DNA of 64,000 bases from Kryptolebias marmoratus. Its lineage: Eukaryota > Chordata > Actinopteri > Cyprinodontiformes > Rivulidae. Below the pieces are notes generated by a model, which was given only the letters and a program-made list of their open reading frames with translations, was not told where the DNA came from and ran no database searches. Made by a program: the position numbers and the translations under genes. Location of the stretch: contig NC_051445.1 of NCBI RefSeq assembly GCF_001649575.2, positions 25,696,469 through 25,760,468 on the forward strand, given 5' to 3'. This document shows positions 10,823 through 23,599 of this stretch, piece by piece; positions within the stretch are counted from its first letter, which is position 1, and every line of letters starts with the position of its first letter.

Positions 10823-13800
10823 AAGGAAGGACTGATGATCCAGGTATACTGAGCCAGATGTCTCATGTAAAGGCCTTGAATAAGTCTTGTCTGCCTCTCA
10901 AAAAAAAACACTTGTCAGCTTGTTGGCTGCAGGCTGTGTTCAGCAGTAGATGTTGTTGGTGTTGTTTTGTTTCCATTTCTTTTGCTCATTCAGGAATATT
11001 AACACAAAACAAATCTCCATTAAATTGACTGACACAGGAGATGAAAACAGAGGGAGGAAATAAGAAAATACACGAACAACCAATAGCAAAAACACAGCAG
11101 GAGTTTTGTGGCAAGGAGTCACAACTTAAACCACCAATAGCGACAACTTTTAAAACAGTATTACTTATTTACTGAAAATTACAAAGGTGAAAGCCTTACT
11201 CATTCAAGAAGCTGGTGAGCAAATCTGACCCCCCCAAGTAATGATTAACATCTGCTATTTATTTGCAAGTACTAAAACATCTATGTAAATTCACACATAT
11301 GCAAATAAACCATGTACATGTCCAAATGAGAGTTTTTATCTATAATCACCATCAAACCTAAAATTTAAAAAGGTGAGCTTTGAGTGACGTAAAACTGCCT
11401 AAAGCTAATCAATGAACCCACATAAACCAGGATGGTACCAGGGGCCGTTGATATATTGAGTAAATTCTATATGTCGCCAGTTTTCCTTTGTGCAATATCA
11501 AAAATGACCATATCACAAACAACTAGTATAGATTTTAAATTCTTAGTGTTTGCGTCCAAGTCACCAGGAGCTGAAAACCAAGCAGACTGCCCTGCTCATC
11601 TAAAGGTTCTCCAGAGAGGACTGTGTTTATGTTTTAGAAGTGTAGAAGTTAGCAAGTGTTTGGAGACAGTACATTATTAGATGAGTGGCATGTTTCTGAA
11701 GAAAAACAGCACTGGACCTTTTATCTGCAAGTCGGATGAATTTCCCAGGAAAACTGAGCAAACGCAGCTTAATTACTGGGACCAACTGTTTTTTGTTTTT
11801 TTTTTCTTTTGAGAGGGAACTTGGCAAGATGTCAGCGCTCCTGAGTTTAGGACGTTTATAGAAGTCAGATTGCCACCATCACAATTACTCTAGACTTTCT
11901 GAAAGCTACCACTTGCCTAATGTTAGAAATGGAATGGCTCCAGAGTGGGTCACACAGGAGACTAAAAATCTGTGGGGAGCAACTAATTTTTTCCTTGGTC
12001 ACACTGGTAGGCCTAACAGTTCATGGTTTTTCCCCTCATCTTTATTTGGCTCACACTCAGTGAAGGGCCATTCCTGAAGGCCAGAGCCACTTGTTAACAA
12101 AGTTGTCAAAATATTAGTTATTGATTAGTTCACTGACTAAGTTCATTATTGTTTAGGGGAACAGAACCATAATTTCTTTCACTAGCTTAGTGCTGCTTGT
12201 AACATTAAAGGTCAATGGCTTTAAGGGTTCAGTGGCCATTTCTGTCCAACTGTGTTCAAGCACTAGAAATGGCAATAGGAGGTGATTAAAAAATAAATAA
12301 ATATAAACATATAAATGTGCCATCAATGTCCTTTGAGATGGAGCTCATTAAATATTACAGATCCAGAAGTGACTTCAGCCTGGGAGACGGCAGCTCCTAA
12401 TAAACATGTTTTAAGTTCAAAGCTACGCTAAACTTAAATGCAACACAGATTTATTTTAGCAGAGTTTTATGTTTCAAATTGCACTTTTAATCGGCTTATC
12501 AGAAAATGATTGTGGTCAGCATTTGTTATATGCCATAGTTTTAAACTGCAAACAGAAAAAAACTGAACTTGATTGTGTGGGGGGTTTATTCATTTGTCGT
12601 TGCAAGCTGTAACAAGATGTAGAGACAAACTTTATTTAAAATTTTCAATATCATATTTATGAGCTCAAGCAAAAAAAAAATACACATGGGGAAAAAAAAT
12701 CTTACTTCAGCTTTAGCAATTAGTGTAAAACAAATAGAGCAAAACCAATGTTTAACATGAGAACTATGTTTTATAGATTTATTTATTTGATCAAGAAACT
12801 TGATCTGTGTGAAGAGACACTGAAATTGTTGTCAGACATGTAAATTTTCCTAGTTACCAGCCCAGCAAGGCTGAATGACTTTTACCACCATATAAACACT
12901 TAACAAATCCAACAAGTTCATTTATTCTGACATAAAACTAAAGTGGCAGCTTGTATTCCCTCAACAAAATGCTTTTTAGAAAAAAGTACCCAATTTAAAT
13001 GTCTTAAAAGGCATCTGTTGGTTTGGTAATAAAAAGAAATGGAGACGTAATTAGCAAGGCAAAGCAGAACTAAAATGTTTTGGTCCGAAAACTTTCCACC
13101 CATACACTTAATAGTCTAATCACAGAGCGTAGTTCAGGTGTGTCAGGCACAGATACGGTCGTGATGCATAAAATACACGCGCCACAGACTCTGGACAGAG
13201 CAGAAGTACTGAAGCAGATGCTGCTTGTATTAAACACAGAGAAAGTACAAACTAACCTGCTGATTTTAAACAATCATATTAACCTGTCCTTATTTTAGGA
13301 GCTTTATGGATGATTTTAATAGATCTGCATTTTTTAAATTCTTCTGTCTTGAGATCCAAAGTTATTTCAAAAACATCTGGGGCTACAGCCCTGAATATCC
13401 AGGTCTAACCACACAGACATTGATGGTGATTTAAAATAACGAAATAAAAAAATATGCTTGGTAAGTTAAATTATTTATGTTAGTGTTTTGTACAAAGCAG
13501 GGCCAAGATGGGCACGAAAAAGACTTAAGTGAGCATGAAATGGGCAGAAGTGAGTATCAAGAGACCTGTGGCAGATGGTTTCTTCTCGTACCTAAAATAG
13601 TATGGGGTACGAAGTGACTGAAGTTGCAAAAGTTCAACTTGGAAGAAGTAAAAACAGACCTGGTGCCAGTGTGAACACGCCCAATTAATACAGCCAGGTT
13701 TAAGTGAAAAACAAAAGCTTTAAAGAATAAATTAAAATGTGAACTGACATGAAGACAGCTGACAACTTACTTGGGACTTGAATGAGGTAAGCAACCAAAC

Positions 13801-14890
13801 AAATCTACAGAGCGCAACATGTTGGAGCTGAGCCTCTCAGTGATCACTCCCGCTGCATTCCTGTCCTGCTTGTCTGCAGTGTAATGTTGCCTCTGTGCAC
13901 ATTCCTGAGCTTCTATGAAGCTGGGAACACTCGATCCATAGGGGAGGCTTCCACGGCATCACCATCGGCCAGAGAAATGTTCTTGGTAGGCAGCCTGAGC
14001 CACTATTGACTGATGTGGAGTAAAAGACTCCTCTCCTTCACCACAATGTGGGAAAAAAAACTAAAATGTAGTGGCTTTATTTAAATGACAGGTTACAATT
14101 GTACATGAGAAAAGACTCAAATAAGTATCATTAACTGGATATCTTAAGTCAGTTGTAGATAGTAAAAAACATAAGAAAAAAAGGGTGACAAAAGAACTTC
14201 TTTTCCCCACTGTGTTGAGAATCAAACCCCACAAAAAACAAGCTGAAGATGATGCAAATAATAAAAAAAAACATTAAAAAGGTACTGTCGAACCTATAAA
14301 AAAAGCAAAGCAGGCTGAAGAGAAGGAGAAAAGTTTCCGACACCGACAAAGCCCTTTCAGTCTCCAGCTGTCCCCCCCACCCACCCCTCCTCAAACTTCC
14401 CCTCAGTCCTCCAACTCACTGCTCAGAAGGTGGTGGGGCAGCAATGAGGTAAGCATCCTGGCATTTCTGCTCAGCTGAGAGTTAAGAGCTCAGGAAGAGG
14501 GTGTGAAACAGAAAGAAATTGAAGAGGAAATCACAAAGATGGATCCCATTTTCTTCAGCCATGCAAACAGCATGATCTTGATCTTTTTTTGTCTCTTGCA
14601 GCAGAAGAAGCGTGTCTTGATGGCTAAAATCTAGTATAGTTGGGTGGTGAAACTGATCTCAGTGTGGAAACAACAACATCTGTGTGTGTTAATGTGAGCA
14701 CAGTTAGGTGTGCTGTGATGGTGTTAACACGAAGAACATTTGAATCAGACAAGTTCGTATATAATGCGTGCAAATAAATACAAGTCATTATGTGAAAAGC
14801 ATAGGTTACATTAAAAGAACATTAAGCAGTTTTCCAGTCTCCATTATTATATTTTAAATAGTCATGTTGTTTCTTTCCTCTTTCTGACAG

Positions 14891-14947
14891 GTACCCATGT
14901 GATCGAGTTCCTGCAAAAGAAGAACCAGTTTGCTGAGTTCTTACCAA
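14891..14947 (+). other. Exon-like segment of unknown identity
   Basis: It follows a strong acceptor (TTTCCTCTTTCTGACAG). The frame reads THVIEFLQKKNQFAEFLPT after a split glycine codon. The possible donor (ACA|GTATCC) is weak and the frame stays open for about 20 further codons. I do not recognise the peptide and found no partner exon nearby. It could be a relic of a displaced gene or a chance ORF. Confidence 0.25.
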
Positions 14948-15417
14948 CAGTATCCTTACAACATGCTGCATATTCATACTTATACATAAATAAGCAGAGC
15001 TTTAATTTACTTGTCATGTTGGAGTTGGCATTTTAAACCTAACGGTTGAACTTTAAGGTGAAAGTCATTTACATTTTATTTTGTGGTCAGCTGTAAATGC
15101 CAAAATAGACTTAAAAATAAAACAACCTAAGATAAGATTGTGGGATATGACTTTTGAAGAAGAATTAGACTTATTAAATTAGTTGATAGTGGCAGACCCA
15201 TTTGTGTTCACCTTCTCATGACAGTCCAAGTACAAACGTCCACTTAACCACAGTGAAGGACCATCTGAACTCATGACATGCTGCCACCAGTCTTCCATAA
15301 CAAAAGATGAGGGAAGAATATCTTTTTAACTCTCAGGACACGTAGAGCCTGTACAGTGATGTCCTGAAGACCGTTTTTTCTGCCACAATGAACGGCAATT
15401 TACTGTATATTGTGTGC

Positions 15418-16100
15418 AGCTTGGTCTTGAGCCGGAAAAGGGTAGAGTGCCTTCTCTGGGTCGGGGAAGATGTCCTGCCCCAAGTGGAGGAGTTTAAGTA
15501 TCTCGGGGTCTTGTTCACGAATGAGGGAAAAATGGAGCGNNNNNNNNNNNNNNNNNNNNNNNNNNNNNNNNNNNNNNNNNNNNNNNNNNNNNNNNNNNNN
15601 NNNNNNNNNNNNNNNNNNNNNNNNNNNNNNNNNNNNNNNNNNNNNNNNNNNNNNNNNNNNNNNNNNNNNNNNNNNNNNNNNNNNNNNNNNNNNNNNNNNN
15701 NNNNNNNNNNNNNNNNNNNNNNNNNNNNNNNNNNNNNNNNNNNNNNNNNNNNNNNNNNNNNNNNNNNNNNNNNNNNNNNNNNNNNNNNNNNNNNNNNNNN
15801 NNNNNNNNNNNNNNNNNNNNNNNNNNNNNNNNNNNNNNNNNNNNNNNNNNNNNNNNNNNNNNNNNNNNNNNNNNNNNNNNNNNNNNNNNNNNNNNNNNNN
15901 NNNNNNNNNNNNNNNNNNNNNNNNNNNNNNNNNNNNNNNNNNNNNNNATGTTTCTCGGCTGGCCTGGGAACGCCTTGGGATTCCCCCGGAGGAGCTGGCC
16001 CAAGTGGCTGGGGAGAGGGAAGTCTGGGTCTCCCTGCTTAGGCTGCTACCCCCGCGACCCGACCCCGGATAAGTGGAAGAGAATGGATGGATGGATGGAT
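15418..16100 (+). mobile_element. Teleost LINE, 3' end of RT ORF, containing an assembly gap
   Basis: The left piece translates to VEEFKYLGVLFTNEGK and the right piece to RLAWERLGIPPEELAQV and SLLRLLPPRPDPG, ending in a GGAT-repeat tail at 16083-16100. These are the last ~200 residues of a very common fish non-LTR retrotransposon. The run of N at 15540-15947 falls in the middle of the element, so the long ORFs through it are not informative. Confidence 0.85.
15540..15947. other. Assembly gap (408 N)
   Basis: Unresolved bases inside a high-copy LINE, most likely a repeat-induced gap. Confidence 0.99.
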
Positions 16101-17559
16101 GTGTGCAGCTATGCATATTTACAGAGAGTTAGTACACGGCTGGTTGCATAGATATAATTTACAGGCGCAGGTCGGAGAAAGCCCATTTCCAGTCTGAGGA
16201 TCTCAAACCTTCCAATCGGTAGTAGCAACGTACCTACTTAACTTATGTTTCTAACTGCTGCTATTATTTCTGTTTAGAGCCTGTTGCCAAGCAAGAGATA
16301 ACCTTTTAACAAGAATTACATGACAACACAAGCACATCACGTGGTTCTCTGATGTAAGCTGAATGGGCTTTAATATTTGAAGAAAATCTTTTGGTCTTTC
16401 TATTACCGGTAAGTTCTGCTGCAACAATGAACAAAACAGAGAACGAGCAGCAACAAAACTTCATGTCCTTTTTCAGGTCTGGCATAAATCCTGAGGGCCA
16501 CTTTTACTGCCTGACCCAAATGTTTACAGCTGAGCCACATATAAGTCTGACAGAAGTGTGCCAATGGCATTGGTGACAAGTCCTGTGTTTTTCCCTTACA
16601 CACACATTGACTCAGCTCTTTCACTACCTTCATTGTTAGCTCAGACAAGCATCAACACTCTGCCTTGGTACCATGACCAAGAAAACCATCGCAATGTTGG
16701 GGCAACAGTCCAGCCTTCAACAGGCTTAGCTATGACAGCACTGCCCTCAATTCAGATGGTAAAAAAAAAGAACAGTATCTACACTAAAGTACTTCTTCTT
16801 CTTCCTTCTTTACTCTACCAAAACCTTGACGTTGACCAGCATCTAAATGCACCGTATCTTACAGAGGAAGTAACTAGAGAACTAGTCAAGTCAATGTTTG
16901 GCAACAAATTAAAAACTGCTTTTGGAGTTTAAGTAGTAAGACACAATAATGGTTAATTTAAAAATGATGTAACATCAGGCAGACATGGAACAAAAATCAT
17001 CCTGTTTTCCAGGCTACCACATCGAGGCCTTGCAGCTGTGTTTACCATAGAGAAGAGAGGGAGTTACCACAGAAAACAAACTGATACATGTCCCAACTAA
17101 TGACCTTTACTTTGAGATTAGCTGTGTAACTATTGTGTGACTTCTGACACCAAAAACATAACGTCACTGGCTCTGCTTCTCACACCCACAAAACACAGTA
17201 TGTGTGGAGGCTGCAGTCCCAATGTTCAGCCTCTGACCGTCACTAACATGGCCTTTTTAGGAACCAGAGGTGACAACGCTCGCTCGGCTCTAAAGTAAAG
17301 CTGGAGAGAAGAACCAAAACCAGGCTGAGCAAAGTCTCTGAAGTTCAACATCTATGCAATGTGAAAAATACACTAACCTGAAAGTTAAAGTAAATAATTA
17401 CACACTAGAATGATTTATGGGAGTAACGTTTATTACATGAATAGATGCCCAATTTTTGCAACTTGAATGAATGTGGTTGAACAAGACATGTTCGTATGTA
17501 GACCACAAAACTATTAGAAACCTTTCTTTTCTTCAGGCAGCATCTCCCTGGGCTGGGCC

Positions 17560-18110
17560 TGAAGGAAAACTAGCTGGTGACTCAAAATTGCAAAATAAGA
17601 TGAATTTTCAGCAAATGTCTCACTGAATTCTGGGTATTTGTGACCAAGCGACCAGCGAGCCATGAGGTAATGTTCTGAGCGGCCATTTTCCGAAACTCTC
17701 AGCTTATCATCGTGTGCACGGCTTGCAAAAACGTTTTCTAGGCTGTGCACATTATTTGTGGGCCACTTCAAACCCACTTTGTGCCCTCCTTGGCAGCCAC
17801 CCCAACGTTTGAGATTTAATCTAATGCTTTTGAAGTGACGATAGGCAAACTTGATACAGTTTTTTTTCTTTTGCAATTATGATTTATCAACAGCGTGGTT
17901 AGATCTGAACATTTGGGGCCGTAGCCTCGGATGTTTCCTATCAGAGGGGAGATCCTGTGCACATGTTCAAGACACCTGAGACAACTCTGACTTTTTGGAG
18001 AAAAAAAAAAAAATTGTTGCACAAAGTTTTTGAGTAGGTTCAAAACTCAAGCGACAACACTGCGAGCCTCTGAGACTGCGACTAGTCTCAGTCGATCAAA
18101 ATCCAGTGAA
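17560..18110. repeat. Interspersed repeat shared with the znf706 intron
   Basis: The phrases aattttcagcaaatgtctca, tgaccaagcgaccagcgagc, gctgtgcacattattt and ccaccccaac recur in the same order at 52960-53170. The right side, near 18061-18092, contains GACTGCGACTAGTCTCAGTC, which is partly self-complementary. No ORF of known type was found. Confidence 0.55.
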
Positions 18111-18791
18111 ACGCTACCTGCTATGTCTCAAAAACCCAGGACAAGTGTATTAAGCAAGAACTAACTTAAAAATGATGGTTCTAACATCTCTGATTAGTTC
18201 AAATAAAATCCTCTTCTTTTCTAATGTCAAATAAGCATATGACCACCAGATTAACAACCAGTAAGATTTATTACAAATAAGCAGCTAACTGTCAGCAAAA
18301 CTGAGAAAAATATAACCAGTGTCATCAATTTAAGCTTTGGACTTATCAAAACAGCCAACTGTTTGACTAAATCTTGAAATAAGAAATGTCGTACACAGTT
18401 GGCTTTGTGTGATTAGAAAGTTAGGAAACAGGTAAAAAATGATGGTCTAACAGCTGGAGGTGTTCACAGAGCAGAGGAATCACATCTGCAGCAGTAATAT
18501 CCTCTATATTAGTTTATTAAGCAGCTTCTTTCAGATTTCTAAGCTCTAATGATTACCAAATATAGGTCAGGAATAAGTCATCTTTAAATAAAGTTAATAG
18601 TTCACAAATGCTGCTCAGAAGATATAATTATTTTGTTTTATTTGTTTAGAAGGGACAGTGCATCCTGTAAATGTGACAGATTTAACCTCTAGGGGCTAAT
18701 GTCCATCTGTCCACTGATGGTAGGTAAAACACGTAGAAATGAATAAAATGACACAAACAGCACACAAGAGGATAAAAGTTACATAAAAATA

Positions 18792-18792
18792 C

Positions 18793-18838
<46 letters not shown>
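18792..18838. repeat. (AAT)n microsatellite
   Basis: About 15 uninterrupted trinucleotide units. Confidence 0.95.
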
Positions 18839-19525
18839 GGTACAAATACAATAAAGTATGTGCTGAACAAACTATAGAGCCATAATAAATAGTCCCTTCC
18901 TGTTAAAAATAACCTAATATATCCAGGTATCTATGAAACCTCCAGGTTGTGTGCACTACCTCTGAGGTATGATGTGGTGTTTGAATTTGGAAAGGATATT
19001 ACAAAAACCTATGAAAGGTTGATGTGATCTGCATCATATCAGTTGAACTTTAAAACAGAGGCGTAAACCTCAGCCCTTCACAGCGTTATAAATCCTGTGA
19101 GAAGCATTTATCTCCTAACCAAATGTTTTGTTTTTTTTTTACTTAAATTGACATTTAACTTCCCTGTTTGAGCGACAGGTGATTTAGTTGTGAAACCAAA
19201 ACAAAGACGGGTAGTTTAGTTAAAGCTGACGATAACCAACCACAAGATAACAGTTAAAATAAACTCGTGCAACTGTTGCTGTTCGGATAAACTTACCTTG
19301 TTAGCTACATAAAACCAGCTAATGTAAACTATTACTCTGTATGTAATGCGGTACACTTCTCCATTTAGGTATGCTTCGGGACACAAAGAGGAAATTTGAG
19401 AAATAGGAACATATTTTTCCACAGGTCAGTTTGCTGCTTTTACTGCGGCCAACAAGCTAACTACAGCCGAACACAGCGAGCGTTAGCAGTTAGCCCCGTT
19501 AGCTGGACACGAAGAGAGAACCTAC

Positions 19526-19790
19526 CGTCTGTTGCCACTGACACTTGCTCCGGCGACAGTAACAAACACCAAACAGTCCTCTTCTCGAAAGCGACTAACT
19601 GGAGTTATCAGAAGTCTCGCTGCTGTCCCGTGAATTTCTTTCACGCCGTAGCTGGCACTTATTTTTCCGCTGCCTCCGGTCCCACCTATCCGTTCCGTTT
19701 TCGAACGACAACAGCTCCCACAAGAGCTCGCTCTGTTGTTCACAGTTCTCGTTGTGAGGCTCGAAAATCCAAATATCGCGAGATTTGGAT
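19526..19790 (-). promoter_or_regulatory. rnf19a: Inferred noncoding first exon and promoter of rnf19a
   Basis: A CpG-richer island in AT-rich surroundings. On the minus strand it ends with a good donor, AGACG|GTAGG at 19526/19525. TCGCGAGA at 19776-19783, inside ATATCGCGAGAT, is the core of the TCTCGCGAGA promoter element of TATA-less genes. Assignment to rnf19a is inferred: it is the nearest minus-strand gene downstream and needs a 5' exon. No RNA evidence is available. Confidence 0.5.
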
Positions 19791-20016
19791 CATGGCTCCG
19801 TTTACTGAATGCATCATATTATTATAAGGCAAATAACAGACTTCAGAATAAAGCATATTACAATACTGATTTATGTATTATATGTCGAGCTTTATTTTAA
19901 TTTTTTTTAAAAACAGTGTAGCTCAGGAAAATATGAGGGTTGAAGTCGCGTAGAAGAACATCTCAATTCCTGAGAACATATAGAAATGATTTAGATGAAT
20001 CTTGCACAAAAATATA

Positions 20017-20290
20017 AACACAACACTTGCTCCCATTTTTCATGAGCTGAACTCAAAGATCTAAGACTTTTTCTATGTACACAATAGGCCTTTTTCTCTC
20101 AGATATTCTTTACAAATTTGTGAAAATCTGTGTTGGTGAGCAGTTCTTTGTCGAGGTAATCCATCCACCTCACAGGTATGGCATTTCAAGATGCTGATTA
20201 GACGGCATGATTATTGCACAGGTGTATTTTAGGCTGGCCACAATAAAAGGCCACTCTGAAAAGTTTACTTCTACTGTATGGGGAGGGGAT
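20017..20290 (+). repeat. Interspersed fish repeat, probable DNA-transposon fragment
   Basis: It contains cttgctcccatttttcatga, gatctaagactttttct, atgctgattagacggcatga and ggccacaataaaaggccac, a word series found in a widespread fish DNA-transposon family. No transposase frame remains. Confidence 0.5.
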
Positions 20291-20702
20291 AAGAAAACTT
20301 GTCAGTTTCTGTTGTGACCATCATTTGGAGTTTCCTGTGGTTTCCCTGGTTTCTCCCCAGGTGCATCATATGGATCACTGCATCATTTAAACACAAATAA
20401 AGTTTTATGCTCAAAAATGTTTTGTCACAGTTCACCTAATGATTTCTGTCGTTATCACTCCTACAGAGGAGTTCTTCTGCATCTTGACGGCAGCTGAAGC
20501 CTCTCATCGACTGCTAAAAGAAACAGAAACTTCCAACATGGAAAATGTGAGTTTCAAGACCTTTGAAAGTTGGGACAGTTTTCTATAAATTTTATGATAA
20601 AACCATTCATGACTGTGAAAGTTACCTGATGTTTTTGATTCCCTCAGCTTCCAGCTGATATACATGCTGACATCCATTAATGTAGTCACTATCATGAATT
20701 GT

Positions 20703-20880
20703 TAGGCCAGTATCTGCGAAGCTGAGTTTTAGCCCTTTTGCTGTCTAAGGTCAATTGGGTGTGGTGGTTCTTTTGAACTGGGTTAGCTCTAAACGTTTAT
20801 CAGGTGTAGACGTACATCTAATGATTATTTCCTAAAAGTTTAATTCAAACCTGTCCAATGGTTCATGGGATATTTTCAGA
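20703..20880 (+). repeat. Modular hairpin-tailed repeat, single diverged module
   Basis: It retains the module landmarks ctaaggtcaattgggtgtgg, gtagacgtacatctaatgat and gtccaatggttcatggg. The hairpin tail is absent. Confidence 0.65.
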
Positions 20881-21389
20881 ATCAGATGCTTGTTTTGCCA
20901 GACATGTTTGGACACAGTAGGAAGTCTTCTTGGCTGCTGAAACTCCAGTTCTTCCACACATATTACAGAACAAACTGATAACATGATAAAACAAACGGAG
21001 CGTTAATAGATGATGTCAAGAAATAAAACATGTTGGTTGGTTACATACGCCCAGTTGAGTTATATGTGAACTGACCTGGAAAATAAATAAAATGCAGAAA
21101 TGTACATATTTACACAATACATTATTTTTATTGCAATAGAATATGGGTGCAGGCAATAATCATAATAATATAGTATGTACATGTTGGAGCATTAATATTA
21201 ATTATATTTATACAGGTGGGACTCACTTGTTAGTTAATCGTTCATGAGGTTGATGGATTGTGGGGAAAAGCCCTTTTTGACCTACTGTCTCTGTTTTTAC
21301 AAGATTACTCAAAAAGTTAAGAACAGATTTTCATAAAAGACACATCAAACATGGTAGAAGGAACAAATGATTAGATTTTGGTGGCGATC

Positions 21390-21775
21390 TGGTCAAAGGT
21401 CAAGGTCACAGATCAGCCCGTGCTCTAACTCTGCAGCTGTATAACAGGAATGTTAAACTCCGCAGCTGGACACTTTATGGGTCGAGGATGATCACCGTTG
21501 ATTTCAAGGTGACAGGGCTAAATGTAGAGGTCACAAATGACCTTGTGCTCCAATTATGCAACCATGTAATGGAGGAAAAGTAAACTGCACAGTTGGATAC
21601 CTCTTAGATCAAAGGTGATCACGATTCATTTCAAGGTCATGGGGTCAAAGGTCAACATCACAGCTGACTTAAAGTTGTAACTCTGTAACTGTGTAAATGT
21701 AGGAATGTCAAACTGCACAGCTGGACACCTCAGGAGTCAAAGATGATGCCTGTTGATTTCAAGGTTCATGGGGTC
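21390..21775 (+). repeat. Three-unit tandem repeat (~126-130 bp) with AGGTCA half-sites
   Basis: Units begin near 21390, 21515 and 21642. Each contains a version of aactgcacagctggacacct and gttgatttcaaggt. Units 1 and 3 carry GGTCAAAGGTCA, a direct repeat of the nuclear-receptor half-site with one-base spacing; unit 2 has a degraded version. Confidence 0.7.
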
Positions 21776-21949
21776 TCTGTGAGCAGCCCGAACTGTTCAT
21801 TGCAGCACCCTAATGTCAGATTTCATTGCTGAACCAAACCAGATAGTTATGGAAATGCACAGAACAGACTGTTTTGCTAACAGAGTTAACTCCAAACAGT
21901 TAATAGCATTTAAAAATATTTTTAATGTGTTTTGGATAAACATCAGCTA

Positions 21950-22213
21950 CCACCACAACAAATCTTAGTTTAGTATCTGTAAAACTGACTGATTTCTAAC
22001 AATCTTTGTGGTGTTTAATGTCAGATGGCTGTGGCAGTCAACTTGAACCAGGTTGGCTCTAAGAGTTAATCAGTTTTAGATGTAAATCCAATAATTACTT
22101 TCTGCTAGTTTCAATAAAATATGTCCATTGGTTCATGAGATATTCTGTTAATAGACACACACAGAGGGAAAAACATTATCATTAATCTTCCAATAAGTCG
22201 CTGGTGATAAATA
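21950..22213 (+). repeat. Modular hairpin-tailed repeat, one module plus degenerate tail
   Basis: The landmarks cagctaccaccacaacaa, tgtaaaactgactgat and ttggttcatgagatatt are present. It is followed by aaacattatcattaatcttc and a weakly complementary gtgataaat, the tail hairpin in degraded form. Confidence 0.7.
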
Positions 22214-22399
22214 TGCACAATGTATATTGGTGAAATGATGACACCTGGTGGAGGACTGTAGTATTACAGCAGAGGAAGATTTAGTCAAATAATTGGTATA
22301 AATCTGATTTGACTGCAAACCTTTTCCATCAGGAGCACAAGTCCACATAATGACACAAATACATTTATTTGAACCCATTCGTTAGAGAAAATTCAAGAA

Positions 22400-23525
22400 A
22401 GTTCACCAATATAACTTAAAACTGACAAAAGAAATTAAAAAATGACTAAAATGAAAGTTATTTACCCAGTTATCCACCCTTTTGTTGCCCAATCTTTTGA
22501 GGCAATCACTGCAACCAAGTGATTTCTGTACCTCCCTGTCAGACATCTGCACCTGTCCACAGGTATTTTGTCCCACTCCTCCTGAACAAACTGCTCCAGC
22601 TGTCTCAGGTGTGAAGGGTTCCTTCTCCAGATGTTTCAGCTACAGATGTTCAACAGGATTTAGATCAGGGCTCAGAGGTCACTTCAGAATGATCCAGACT
22701 CTTTGATCTGAGCCATTCTGTTTTGGGTCATTTTCCTGTTAGAGGACCCATGACCTGAGACTAAGACCAAGATGGATGGATTTTACTCTGAGCAGAACAT
22801 TTCACTCCAGAACGCCTTCATGGCCTGGAGGCTCTGTGAACAGGGCTGATGTGACTTATTGCCAAAAAGCTTGTTTCGTCTCATCTGTCTAAAGGAGCTC
22901 TGTGGCTTCTGAATATGCATTTAGAGTCCTCCTCAGTCCTCTTCGGCACAGTGACCGATGGTGCCATCTGACACTGATGACCCTTGACCTTGGAGTTCAC
23001 TTCTACTATTTTTTGAATTTGTTCTGGACTCTTTGGTTACCAATCATAATCTCAGTCTGTTCAATTGTCATCAGTTGTCCTCTTCTGTCCACATCCAGGG
23101 AGGTTGTCTCCAGTCCTGTGGTCCTTAACCTTCTGAATAATCTGAGCTGTGGTCTCAGGAGCATCATCTGCTTAAAGATGGTCTTATAGCCTTTACCTTT
23201 AACATAATGTCAATAATTTTCTTTCTGAGCTCCTGAGACAACTCTGTCTTTAGCTTTCTGTGGTCCGTGTTCAGTGTGGTACACACCATGATACCAAACA
23301 GCCCTGTGACTACTTCACACCCTTTAAACAGGCAGACTGACTGATTCCAGGACTGAGGACAGCTGTGATGCTGATTACAGGAAACACTTTAGTTTAACAT
23401 GTCTGCGTGGTTAAATTAGTCTTAGTCCATCCTTTTGGTTAAGGCTAGTTTCATTAGTTGAACCAAAATTAAATGGTCATTTTATTTCTATATTACTTTT
23501 TTGTTTCAAGTTTTTTCAGTGACTT
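22400..23525 (-). mobile_element. Tc1-like transposon, degenerate
   Basis: The sequence reads as the antisense of a Tc1-type transposase gene (ttttgggtcattttcctgtt corresponds to the DNDPKH-type catalytic segment; gaggcaatcactgcaaccaa and tgctccagctgtctcagg are family phrases). The ends are imperfect inverted repeats: 22400 onward and the complement of the sequence before 23525 share AACTT, GAAA and AAAATGAC in the same order. Frames are broken. Confidence 0.7.
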
Positions 23526-23599
23526 GTTTTTTTTTTAATGAGAAGGTACAATTTCATCCACATTTGTATCCGACAATAATTTAGAGTCATGAGATAAAA

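Larger units (their letters stand above)
5678..19525 (-). other. rnf19a: Inferred rnf19a 5' intron, repeat-rich, no confirmed gene
   Basis: No splice-bounded coding exon of a known gene was found. Recognised contents are LINE fragments (6833-8067 and 15418-16100), a MITE (9162-9375), a GT microsatellite (10792-10819), a repeat near 17560-18110, an AAT microsatellite (18792-18838) and one unexplained exon-like segment at 14891-14947. The stretches 5678-6800, 9400-10780, 10830-14880 and 16110-17500 show nothing recognisable. Confidence 0.5.

Noticed and set aside
15388..16116. Long ORFs of 160-240 codons on both strands
   Set aside because: They consist mostly of unknown residues through the N gap; the readable ends are LINE sequence.
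16558..16932. Plus-strand 124-codon ORF
   Set aside because: No motif, no splice context and AT-rich codon use like the background.
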